A DNA stretch of 64,000 bases from Massilia sp. Root418 (GTDB lineage: Bacteria > Pseudomonadota > Gammaproteobacteria > Burkholderiales > Burkholderiaceae_D), in assembly GCF_001425265.1 (NCBI RefSeq), contig NZ_LMEC01000026.1:559877-623876 (forward strand), in the 5' to 3' direction. This document shows positions 49,762 through 57,486 of this stretch, one piece after another (the stretch's first letter is position 1; every line of letters starts with the position of its first letter). Below the pieces are notes generated by a model. It was not told the origin of the DNA. It did no database searches and saw only the letters and a list, made by a program, of their open reading frames with translations. The position numbers and the translations under genes were made by a program.

Positions 49762-50352
49762 ATGAAGAAAAACACCAACCCAAAAGTAGACGCCTACGTG
49801 GAAGAGTCCACGTCCTGGAAGGAGGCGCTGCGCAAGCTGCGCGCCATCGCGCTGGACTGCCAGCTCGATGAAGCGCTGAAGTGGGGCGTGCCCTGCTACT
49901 CCTTCAATGACAGCAATATCGTGCTGCTGCACACCTTCAAGGAGTACTGCGCCATCCTGTTTTTCAAGGGCGCGTTGCTCAAGGACGAGGAAGGCATCCT
50001 GGTCCAGCAGACCAAGAATGTGCAGGCGGCGCGCCAGATCCGCTTCACCAGCGCCGGCGAAGTCGATGCGCACAAGGCCGCCATCAAGGCCTACATCGCG
50101 GAAGCCATCGCCGTCGACAAGGCCGGCCTGAAAGTGGAATTCAAGGATACGGCGGATTTCGACATGGCGCCCGAGTTCCAGGCAAGGCTGGACGATTCGC
50201 CGCAGCTGCAGGAAGCCTTCGAGGCCCTCACGCCGGGACGCCAGCGTGCCTACCTGCTGTATTTTGCCGAAGCCAAGCAGTCCGCCACGCGCACCGCCAG
50301 GGTGGACAAGTGCGCCCCGCGCATCCTGGCCGGCAAGGGCCTGAAAGACTAG
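49762..50352 (+). CDS. YdeI/OmpD-associated family protein (DUF1801-OmdA)
   Basis: A 196-residue cytoplasmic protein. The N-terminal part (about 8-120) has the DUF1801 pattern (W-K-E-A-L-R-K-L-R, L-K-W-G-V-P-C-Y) and the C-terminal part is the OmdA-type helical tail (L-T-P-G-R-Q-R-A-Y-L-L-Y-F-A-E-A-K-Q-S-A-T-R). E. coli YdeI is linked to bacteriocin/antimicrobial-peptide tolerance, but its biochemical role is not defined. The ATG at 49762 is preferred over a TTG two codons earlier. Its stop overlaps the stop of the small convergent gene. Confidence 0.85.
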   Translation: MKKNTNPKVDAYVEESTSWKEALRKLRAIALDCQLDEALKWGVPCYSFNDSNIVLLHTFKEYCAILFFKGALLKDEEGILVQQTKNVQAARQIRFTSAGEVDAHKAAIKAYIAEAIAVDKAGLKVEFKDTADFDMAPEFQARLDDSPQLQEAFEALTPGRQRAYLLYFAEAKQSATRTARVDKCAPRILAGKGLKD

Positions 50353-50570
50353 CTGATGTGGCGGCGCGTATCCGGCACCTGGATGCGCTCGCCCTGCGGC
50401 GCCACGATCCAGCCGTCCAGCTTCCCCCGCAGGGCGGACAGCTCCTCCGGCGCCACATCGGCCAGGATATTGTCGCCGCTGCGGTGGATCACGCGCCCGC
50501 CGAGCAAGGCGTGCGCCTCCTCGGCGGTCACCGCCGCAGCACTCGTCCTTCGTAAGATCACCTGGCCCAT
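50349..50570 (-). CDS. Small protein resembling a subtilisin propeptide (I9-like inhibitor)
   Basis: A 73-residue protein without signal peptide. Its pattern (V-I-L-R-R at the start, A-L-L-G-G-R-V-I-H in the middle, then A-P-E-E-L-S-A-L-R and W-I-V-A-P-Q) follows the beta-alpha-beta-beta-alpha-beta order of the I9 subtilisin propeptide fold. It lies 57 bp downstream of the subtilase gene on the same strand. A free I9 protein could act as inhibitor or folding helper in trans. The resemblance is judged by eye only. It could also be an unrelated small hypothetical protein. Confidence 0.6.
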   Translation of the reverse strand: MGQVILRRTSAAAVTAEEAHALLGGRVIHRSGDNILADVAPEELSALRGKLDGWIVAPQGERIQVPDTRRHIS

Positions 50571-50627
50571 GGCTTCAATATAGCACGCATGCCGCGCACC
50601 GCCAGCGTCAAGCCAACGAAGGCAGCG

Positions 50628-52145
50628 TCAAGGCAGCAGGCCCAGGCCCTCCAGATCCTTGGGGAAGCCCAGCGGCTTGGCGGCCGCGTTAATCACGGCC
50701 AGCATGGCCGTGGCACGCTTGCCGTCGCGCGGCAAGGCCAGCACTTTGGGCTGTGCAGCCAGCAGCACGGCAGCGGCGCCGACTGCGGCGGGGCAAGCCA
50801 TCGAGGTGCCGCTCATCACGCCGTAGCCCTTGCCCGGCAGCGTGGATACGATGCCGACGCCAGGCCCGGTCAGGTCGATCTGCGGCCCGATATTGGAAAA
50901 CTGCGCAATGAACACGTCCTTGCTGCTGGTGGCGGCGGGCGGGGCGATGTCCAGCTGTTCGGACGAATTGGCGGGGAACGTGCCCTGCCTGCCAGCGGCC
51001 GACACCGCCACGGACTCGCCCCAGGCGGCCGGATAGGACACCGGCTGGCGGCCGTCGTTCCCCGCCGCCACGATGCACAGCGTGCCCTGGTCGAAGGCCG
51101 ACTTGATGGCGTCCCGCACCGCTTCGTCCGGCGTGTCGCCGCCCAGGCTCAGGTTCAGCAGATCGCACCCGTCCTTCACGCCCTGCTCGATGGCGCGCAG
51201 GATATCGTAGTTGCTGGCACCACCGCCGGCGTTTGGAAACACACGGTAGCTGAACAGCGTCGCACCCGGCGCCACGCCCTGCTTGCCCTTGGGCCGCGCG
51301 CCGCGGGCGCCGACGATCCCGGCCACGTGCGTGCCATGCTCGCCGTCCTGCTTGGCCGGCCCCCAGCCGCCGGCATCCTTCTCGTCGGCCACAAAGGCGG
51401 CGCCGCCCGCCACCTCCAAGTCGGGATGCGCGCCATCGACACCGGTGTCGATGACGCCCACGCGCACGCCGGCGCCCGCGTCGCGCGGATGGCTGCCGTA
51501 CAGCGTGTCCAGGTAATCCGGCACGGCCAGGTCGACCCTCGCGATATTCTTCGCCTGGCCGGTCTTGATCGTCACGGCGCGTTCGCACAAGCCCCAGTAA
51601 CCGGCAGGCCCGTAGATCAGGAGCAGTTCCAGCTTCTTGCTGGTGGTAGTGAATTTCAGGGCCACCTGGCCTTTGGCGTTGCTGGTGCCCTGCTGCCCTA
51701 CTCTGCCGGCCAGGTCCGTGAACGCCACCACCGTGGCGCCCTTCACCGGCTTGCCGCTGGCCGCATCCGCCACGGTGAGGGTGATGCCTGCCACCGCCCC
51801 GGCCTGCGCCTTGCGGCTGGACTGCTTGAGGATTTGCCACCTGGGGCTGCGCGCGGGATAGTAGAGCACCTCCGGCACCAGCTTGATGCCGGCATTGCTG
51901 GCCTTCAGCGCAGTCGCTTCCGCGTCGCTCAGCTCCACCAGCTTGGGGCCCGTCTCGGCGAACGAGTGGACAACCTTCACCGCCTTCGGCTTGGCGGCTT
52001 TGGCCTTGCCGGACAGGCCGGTGCGCACAAACAGCGCATTGGCGAACTTCTCTTCGCTGGACGCGGTCAGCTTAAGCGCGGCCGAATACAGGCCGCGTTT
52101 CGGCATCAGCACATAACGTTGGACGTTGGACGGTTTGACAGCCAT
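50628..52145 (-). CDS. S8 subtilase with an inserted Ig-like domain, no signal peptide
   Basis: A 505-residue serine protease. Residues about 8-98 look like an I9-type propeptide region (V-V-H-S-F, L-V-E-L-S-D-A-E-A-T-A-L-K). Residues about 118-195 form a carboxypeptidase-regulatory/CNA-B-like beta domain (G-K-P-V-K-G-A-T-V-V-A-F-T-D). The catalytic domain follows with the triad Asp233 (V-I-D-T-G), His273 (G-T-H-V-A-G), Ser448 (G-T-S-M-A-C-P) and oxyanion Asn363. The beta domain between propeptide and catalytic part is unusual. No signal peptide is seen, so action inside the cell or export by another route must be considered. Confidence 0.9.
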   Translation of the reverse strand: MAVKPSNVQRYVLMPKRGLYSAALKLTASSEEKFANALFVRTGLSGKAKAAKPKAVKVVHSFAETGPKLVELSDAEATALKASNAGIKLVPEVLYYPARSPRWQILKQSSRKAQAGAVAGITLTVADAASGKPVKGATVVAFTDLAGRVGQQGTSNAKGQVALKFTTTSKKLELLLIYGPAGYWGLCERAVTIKTGQAKNIARVDLAVPDYLDTLYGSHPRDAGAGVRVGVIDTGVDGAHPDLEVAGGAAFVADEKDAGGWGPAKQDGEHGTHVAGIVGARGARPKGKQGVAPGATLFSYRVFPNAGGGASNYDILRAIEQGVKDGCDLLNLSLGGDTPDEAVRDAIKSAFDQGTLCIVAAGNDGRQPVSYPAAWGESVAVSAAGRQGTFPANSSEQLDIAPPAATSSKDVFIAQFSNIGPQIDLTGPGVGIVSTLPGKGYGVMSGTSMACPAAVGAAAVLLAAQPKVLALPRDGKRATAMLAVINAAAKPLGFPKDLEGLGLLP

Positions 52146-52255
52146 AGAGATATACCCCTTGAAGTGGAATCAGTGGACACGAGCCCACCAATATTACCGC
52201 CCCTGGTGTATAGTTGATAACACAATAGCCGACTTTGATCACGGAACCGGAAACC

Positions 52256-52567
52256 ATGAAGCACGCACTGCGCCTCCTGCCCCTGCTGGCAGTCCTGCTG
52301 ACCTCCCCATCGTATGCGCTCGGCGACAGTAACAGCAGCTCCGTCAGCATTACGGACGGCCAGGCTGTCGGCACCCTGCGCGGCAGCTCCGCCATCGCCA
52401 CCGTCCTGGACGACAAAGTGGAACTGAGGGATGGCGCGGTGTATGTGAACGGCCAGTCCTACGGCCCCGTCCCACGCAACGCCGAAGTCAAATACGTCAT
52501 CAGGGGCGGCAACCGCACGCTGCTCGTGGACGGCAAGCCCCGCAAGCCGGCAGCACCTGCCAGGTGA
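52256..52567 (+). CDS. Small exported protein of unknown function
   Basis: A 103-residue protein with a clear signal peptide (M-K-H-A-L-R-L-L-P-L-L-A-V-L-L-T, cleavage near S-Y-A-L) and a short mature part rich in Ser, Gly and Val strands, ending K-P-A-A-P-A-R. No family is recognised. The ATG at 52256 starts the signal peptide. A TATAGT box lies about 40 bp upstream. It is divergent from the subtilase and convergent with the YcaO gene. Confidence 0.75.
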   Translation: MKHALRLLPLLAVLLTSPSYALGDSNSSSVSITDGQAVGTLRGSSAIATVLDDKVELRDGAVYVNGQSYGPVPRNAEVKYVIRGGNRTLLVDGKPRKPAAPAR

Positions 52568-52604
52568 GGCCAGGCGGGCGCTGCCCGCCTGGCGCAGGCC
52601 GCCG

Positions 52605-54803
52605 TCAGGCCGCAGCGGCCTTGGCGCGCGCCGCGTGCAGCTTCTTGTAGCTGTCGATCAGGCGCGCATGCCTGTCCAGCCCTTCCAGCTTCATGCTGGT
52701 GGGCGTCAAGCCGAAGAAGCGCACGCTGCCATCCACCGATCCCAATGCCGCGTCCATGCGCGGGTCGCCGTACATGCGGCGGAAATTGGCGACGTAGTCG
52801 TCCAGTTCCAGGTCATCGTCCAGTTCCACTTCCAGCACCACATTCACGGCCTGGTAGAACAGGCGGCGCTCGACCGTGTTGTCGTTGTACTGCAGGAAGG
52901 CACCCACCAGTTCATGCGCCTCCTCGAACTGCTGCAGCGCGAGATTGATCAGCAGCTTCAGTTCCAGCACCGTCAGCTGGCCCCACTCGGTGTTCTCGTC
53001 GAACTCCACGCCGATCAGGGTGGCGATGTCGCCATAGTCATCCAGCTCGTTGTTCTCCAGGCGATCCAGCAGCGCTTCCAGGGCGGCGTCGTCCAGGCGG
53101 TGCAGGTTCAGGATATCTGCACGGAACAGCAACGCCTTGTTGGTGTTATCCCAGACCAGGTCCTCCACCGGATACACTTCCGAATAGCCCGGCACCAGGA
53201 TCCGGCACGCGGTGGCGCCCAGCTGGTCGTACACGGCCATGTAGGCTTCCTTGCCCATGGCCGCGAGGATGCCGAACAATGCCGCCGCTTCCTCGGCATT
53301 GGAATTTTCGCCCTGGCCGGAGAAATCCCACTCCACGAACTCGTAGTCGGCCTTGGCGCTGAAAAAGCGCCAAGACACGATGCCGCTGGAATCGATGAAG
53401 TGCTCCACGAAGTTGTTCGGCTCCGTCACCGCGTTGCTGGCAAAGGTAGGCTGCGGCAAATCGTTCAGGCCTTCGAAGCTGCGGCCCTGCAGCAGTTCGG
53501 TCAGGCTGCGCTCCAGCGCCACCTCAAAGCTCGGGTGCGCGCCGAAAGAGGCGAACACGCCGCCGGTACGCGGGTTCATCAAGGTAACGCACATCACCGG
53601 GTACTCGCCGCCCAGCGACGCGTCCTTCACCAGCACCGGGAAGCCCTGCTCTTCCAGCGCCACGATGCCGGCCACGATGCCGGGATATTTCGCCAGCACT
53701 TCCTGCGGCACGTCCGGCAGGGCGATCTCGCCTTCCAGGATTTCGCGCTTGACTGCCCGCTCGAAAATCTCCGACAGGCACTGCACCTGCGCTTCGGCCA
53801 GCGTGTTCCCGGCACTCATGCCGTTGCTGACAAAAAGGTTCTCCACCAGGTTGGACGGGAAATACACGGTTTCGCCGTCCGACAGGCGCACGTACGGCAG
53901 CGAACAGATGCCGCGCTCCGTGTTGCCGGAGTTGGTGTCGTACAGGTGCGAGCCGCGCAGCTCACCGTCCGGGTTGTAGATCTCCAGGCAGTACGCATCC
54001 AGGATTTCCGCCGGCAGCGCATCCTTGCGGCCTGGCTTGAACCAGCGCTCATCCGGGTAGTGCACAAACGCCGCGTTGGCGATGTCCTCGCCCCAGTAGG
54101 CGCCAGCGTAGAAGTGGTTGTTGTTCAGGCGCTCGATGTATTCGCCCAGCGCCGACGCCAGCGCGCTTTCCTTGGTCGAGCCCTTGCCGTTGGTGAAACA
54201 CATCGGCGAGTGCGCGTCGCGGATGTGCAGCGACCACACGTTCGGGACGATATTGCGCCACGACGCGATTTCAATCTTGATGCCCAGCGCGGCCAGCACC
54301 GACGACATATTGGCGATGGTCTGCTCCAGCGGCAGATCCTTGCCCACGATGTAAGTGCTCGCTTCCGCAGACGGATTCACCATCAGCAGCGCCTGTGCGT
54401 CGGCGTCCAGGTTGGCCACTTCTTCAATCACGAACTCCGGTCCGGCCTGCACCACCTTTTTCACCGTGCAGCGGTCGATGGAGCGCAGGATGCCCTGGCG
54501 GTCCTTCTCGGAGATATCCTCCGGCAGCTCGACCTGGATCTTGAAAATCTGCTGGTAGCGGTTTTCAGGGTCGACGATATTGTTCTGCGACAGGCGGATA
54601 TTTTCGGTCGGAATATTGCGAGTATTGCAATACAGCTTGACGAAATAGGCCGCGCACAGGGCCGACGAGGCCAGGAAGTAGTCGAAAGGACCGGGCGCAG
54701 AACCGTCGCCCTTGTAGCGGATCGGCTGGTCGGCAATCACCGTGAAGTCGTCGAACTTGGCTTCGAGGCGCAGCTTGTCTAGGAAGTTGACTTTGATTTC
54801 CAT
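52605..54803 (-). CDS. OsmC-YcaO fusion protein
   Basis: A 732-residue protein. Residues 1-140 are an OsmC domain with the two redox cysteines Cys50 (S-S-A-L-C-A-A-Y-F) and Cys113 (D-R-C-T-V). Residues about 150-580 are a YcaO domain with the ATP-binding glutamates in T-K-E-S-A-L-A-S-A-L-G-E-Y-I-E-R and Q-C-L-S-E-I-F-E-R; the C-terminal part is helical, as in E. coli YcaO. YcaO enzymes activate backbone amides with ATP; the E. coli member is tied to methylthiolation of ribosomal protein S12. The OsmC part may reduce peroxides or supply sulfur chemistry. The ATG at 54803 is used because the longer frame enters the tRNA terminator. Confidence 0.92.
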   Translation of the reverse strand: MEIKVNFLDKLRLEAKFDDFTVIADQPIRYKGDGSAPGPFDYFLASSALCAAYFVKLYCNTRNIPTENIRLSQNNIVDPENRYQQIFKIQVELPEDISEKDRQGILRSIDRCTVKKVVQAGPEFVIEEVANLDADAQALLMVNPSAEASTYIVGKDLPLEQTIANMSSVLAALGIKIEIASWRNIVPNVWSLHIRDAHSPMCFTNGKGSTKESALASALGEYIERLNNNHFYAGAYWGEDIANAAFVHYPDERWFKPGRKDALPAEILDAYCLEIYNPDGELRGSHLYDTNSGNTERGICSLPYVRLSDGETVYFPSNLVENLFVSNGMSAGNTLAEAQVQCLSEIFERAVKREILEGEIALPDVPQEVLAKYPGIVAGIVALEEQGFPVLVKDASLGGEYPVMCVTLMNPRTGGVFASFGAHPSFEVALERSLTELLQGRSFEGLNDLPQPTFASNAVTEPNNFVEHFIDSSGIVSWRFFSAKADYEFVEWDFSGQGENSNAEEAAALFGILAAMGKEAYMAVYDQLGATACRILVPGYSEVYPVEDLVWDNTNKALLFRADILNLHRLDDAALEALLDRLENNELDDYGDIATLIGVEFDENTEWGQLTVLELKLLINLALQQFEEAHELVGAFLQYNDNTVERRLFYQAVNVVLEVELDDDLELDDYVANFRRMYGDPRMDAALGSVDGSVRFFGLTPTSMKLEGLDRHARLIDSYKKLHAARAKAAAA

Positions 54804-54844
54804 GGGAGGGTTCCAATACAGGGGGCCGCATGGACTAACCATGC

Positions 54845-54877
54845 AAAAAAGGCCTTGTGATTGCGCACAAGGCCTTT
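54845..54877 (-). terminator. Terminator of tRNA-Asn (first copy)
   Basis: Read leftward: stem AAAGGCCTTGTG/CACAAGGCCTTT with a 6-nt loop, followed by a T run ending at 54845. It begins 7 bp after the tRNA 3' end and lies just before the YcaO gene start. Confidence 0.9.
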
Positions 54878-54883
54878 GCATTC

Positions 54884-54959
54884 TGGCTCCCCGACCTGGA
54901 CTCGAACCAGGGACCTGCGGATTAACAGTCCGTCGCTCTACCGACTGAGCTATCAGGGA
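54884..54959 (-). tRNA. tRNA-Asn (anticodon GTT)
   Basis: A 76-nt cloverleaf with encoded CCA (54884-54886). The acceptor arms are T-C-C-C-T-G-A and T-C-G-G-G-G-A, the T-loop is G-T-T-C-G-A-G-T-C, and the anticodon GTT is at 54926-54924. It is identical in sequence to the copy at 62757-62832. A strong promoter lies upstream and a terminator downstream. Confidence 0.98.
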
Positions 54960-54970
54960 AAAGAGGCCAC

Positions 54971-54999
54971 ATTATAGTGAGCCTTGGTCACGCTGTCCA
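54971..54999 (-). promoter_or_regulatory. Promoter of tRNA-Asn (first copy)
   Basis: Read leftward: -35 TGGACA (54999-54994), a 17-bp spacer, and a perfect TATAAT (54976-54971) 11 bp before the tRNA. Confidence 0.85.
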
Positions 55000-55059
55000 G
55001 CGCCGGGTGAAAATAATCGCCCGGCCCCGGACTGCCGGGCGACCGCTTACGGCTAGCCC

Positions 55060-57279
55060 TTAGAAGCTGCCCTTGAACTGCACGCCCCACTGGCGCGGCT
55101 CGTTGATGAAGCCGGTCAGGTTGTTGAAGTCGATGGCGCCAGTGATGCGCTGGGTGTCGGTGATGTTGCGGCCGAAGGCAGCCACTTCATATTTGCCGCC
55201 CGCCCAGTTGTAACCGACGCGCACGCCGCCTTCGGTCAGCGGTTTGCCGGTGAACTCTTTGGCTTCGTACAGGAAGAAGTTCACCTTGCTGCGGTAGGAC
55301 CAGTCGGTCAGCACGAACAGGTTGCCTTCGGCCAGCGGCCAGTTGTAGCGCGCGCTGGCATTGAAGATCCACTTCGGCGCCTGCGGCAGCGCATTGCCGT
55401 CGATGACCACGCGGCCGGCGCCGTTGATCGGATCGGTCACCGTGCATTGAGCGCACTTGTTCACCGACAGCGACGCATCGTTGATCTCGGTGAAGTTGTA
55501 CGAACCGCTCAGCGCAACCTTGAACTGGTTGGTGATGAAGCCTTCGATCTCGCCTTCCAGGCCGTGGCCCTTGGTCTTGGCCGCGTTGATCAGCTTATTG
55601 ACGTTGGAGTTCCCGCCAACGACGGTCAGCTGCTGGTTCTTCACGTCGTACTGGTACACGCTCAGCGACGCGCGCGCGCGGCGGTTCAGCAGGTCAGCCT
55701 TCACGCCGGCTTCCACCGAGGTGATGGTTTCGGCATCGGCCACGGTGATCGGCACCGAGGTCGAAGCGGCGGCGATACTCGGGGCGCGGAAGCCGGTGGC
55801 CACGCGGCCGTAGACGCTCACGTCCTTGTTCAGCGCGTAGGTGCCGCTCAGGTCCCAGTTGATCTTGTCCTTGCTGGCTTCCACCGAGCGTGGGCCGACC
55901 AGCGTGGTGTTGATCGCCTCCAGGGTGTTGAAGTCCTTCTTGTCCTTGGTGTAGCGCAGGCCGCCGCGCACGGTGAACTGGTCGTTCACGGCGTAGTTCA
56001 CGGAACCGAATGCCGCCCAGGCAGTGTTCTTCTGCTGGCTGGTGACGCGGGTGGTGCGCACGCCGGCGGTGTTGAAGTTGTCGGTGCCGCCGGTGGCATC
56101 TTCGTTGAAGTAATACACGCCTGCCTGCCAGTTCAGCGGGCCCGCGTTCTTGGACTCCACGCGGAACTCCTGCGAGTACTGCTTCAGGTCGGGGATGCTG
56201 CCTGCGGTCTCCACCTGGAACGGCACGGCCGGCGCGTTGCCCGGGTTGCCGCCGTCGATGTCGCCACGGCTCAGGTACTGGTTGATGGCTTCATAGCCGG
56301 TGATGGAGTACAGCTTGACGGCGCCCAGGTCCCAGCTCAGGCGCACATTGCCGCCGGTGGTTTTCAGGTTCTGGAAGTTCTGGCCGTTGGTGTAGATCTT
56401 GTCGGCGTCGAAGCCGTCCACCAGGTCGTTGGTGCCCTTCTTGATGATGTTGGCGCGGAACAGGCGCGAGCTGCCGGTGGTCACGCGCTGGTGCACATTG
56501 AACAGCGCGTTGAAGTCGGCGTTCGGCTTGTACAGCACTTGCACGCGCTCGGCGTGCTCGTTGTAGCCTTCCATCGAATCGTTCTCGCCGGTGAAGGCGT
56601 TCGACACGTAGTCGTCGCGGTGCTGGCGCAGCGTGGACACACGCGCCGCCCATTCGTTCGACAGCGGAATGTTGACCGCGCCTTCCACGTTGGTGGTGCC
56701 GTGGGTGGCGTAGGACAGGTTGTAATAGCCTTCCATGCCCTTCAGGCTAGGCTTGGCGGATTCGAACTTGACCACGCCGGCCGGGGTGTTACGGCCGAAC
56801 AGCGTGCCTTGCGGGCCGCGCAGCACTTCGACGTTGGCCAGGTCGAACATCGGGAAACCCTTGAGGATAGGGTTCTCTTGCACCACGTCGTCATAGATCA
56901 GCGACACAGGCTGGGATGCGAAGGTGCTGAAGTCGGCATTGCCGTAGCCGCGGATGTAGAAGCGCGGGAACACGCGGCCGGTCGACGATTCCACGTTCAG
57001 GCTGGGCACCTTGCCGGCCAGGACGCGGATGTCTTGGCCGCCGGACAGGATCACGTCCAGTTTTTCATCCTTCAGCGAGGATACCGATACCGGCACGTCG
57101 CGGATGTTTTCGGTACGGCGCTGCGCGGTCACGGTGACCGTCTCCAGCTGGCCGGCTTGCGGGGCCTGCGCGTCAGCCGATTGGGCCATGGCGGCGCCGG
57201 CTGGCACCAGTGCGCTCAGCGCCAGTACGGCACCGCCGGTGCGGGAAAAACGCTTCTGCATCTTGGACATCTTAATCAT
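55060..57279 (-). CDS. TonB-dependent outer-membrane receptor
   Basis: A 739-residue receptor. The signal peptide ends near A-A-M-A-Q. A TonB-box-like E-T-V-T-V-T-A-Q-R-R stands near residue 46, then the plug domain (P-V-S-V, R-F-Y-I-R-G-Y-G, V-E-V-L-R-G-P-Q-G-T-L-F-G-R-N-T-P-A-G), and a 22-strand-type barrel ending in W-G-V-Q-F-K-G-S-F with a terminal Phe, as outer-membrane proteins need. It stands alone, without an associated sigma factor, anti-sigma or transport genes, so the ligand (siderophore, glycan or other) cannot be inferred. AGGA stands before the ATG at 57279. Confidence 0.94.
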   Translation of the reverse strand: MIKMSKMQKRFSRTGGAVLALSALVPAGAAMAQSADAQAPQAGQLETVTVTAQRRTENIRDVPVSVSSLKDEKLDVILSGGQDIRVLAGKVPSLNVESSTGRVFPRFYIRGYGNADFSTFASQPVSLIYDDVVQENPILKGFPMFDLANVEVLRGPQGTLFGRNTPAGVVKFESAKPSLKGMEGYYNLSYATHGTTNVEGAVNIPLSNEWAARVSTLRQHRDDYVSNAFTGENDSMEGYNEHAERVQVLYKPNADFNALFNVHQRVTTGSSRLFRANIIKKGTNDLVDGFDADKIYTNGQNFQNLKTTGGNVRLSWDLGAVKLYSITGYEAINQYLSRGDIDGGNPGNAPAVPFQVETAGSIPDLKQYSQEFRVESKNAGPLNWQAGVYYFNEDATGGTDNFNTAGVRTTRVTSQQKNTAWAAFGSVNYAVNDQFTVRGGLRYTKDKKDFNTLEAINTTLVGPRSVEASKDKINWDLSGTYALNKDVSVYGRVATGFRAPSIAAASTSVPITVADAETITSVEAGVKADLLNRRARASLSVYQYDVKNQQLTVVGGNSNVNKLINAAKTKGHGLEGEIEGFITNQFKVALSGSYNFTEINDASLSVNKCAQCTVTDPINGAGRVVIDGNALPQAPKWIFNASARYNWPLAEGNLFVLTDWSYRSKVNFFLYEAKEFTGKPLTEGGVRVGYNWAGGKYEVAAFGRNITDTQRITGAIDFNNLTGFINEPRQWGVQFKGSF

Positions 57280-57327
57280 TCACATTCCTGTCTGGGTCGT
57301 GCTTGGTTAGAGAGAGTGTCTCCGCCC

Positions 57328-57342
57328 CTCCCTCTTAGGGAG
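57328..57342. other. Small hairpin in the TonB receptor leader
   Basis: A perfect 6-bp dyad CTCCCT/AGGGAG with a 3-nt loop lies about 50 bp upstream of the receptor start. It could be an mRNA hairpin or an operator; no T run follows. Confidence 0.45.
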
Positions 57343-57361
57343 TGTTATGTTGCGCAAAATG

Positions 57362-57386
57362 CAAAAGGCCGCGCTAGTGGCGCGGC
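57362..57386 (-). terminator. Terminator after the DUF748 gene
   Basis: Read leftward: perfect 8-bp stem GGCCGCGC/GCGCGGCC with a 5-nt loop, then T-T-T-T-G and a further T run. It stands about 100 bp after the DUF748 stop and before the TonB receptor gene, separating their transcripts. Confidence 0.75.
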
Positions 57387-57486
57387 CCAAACACCTTGCA
57401 TCAAAGTGCGCGAATTATATATGTCTTATATTGATGCGAACAACATATTTTTCACGATATGTGTTATACAAGCAGGATTTTCACTC

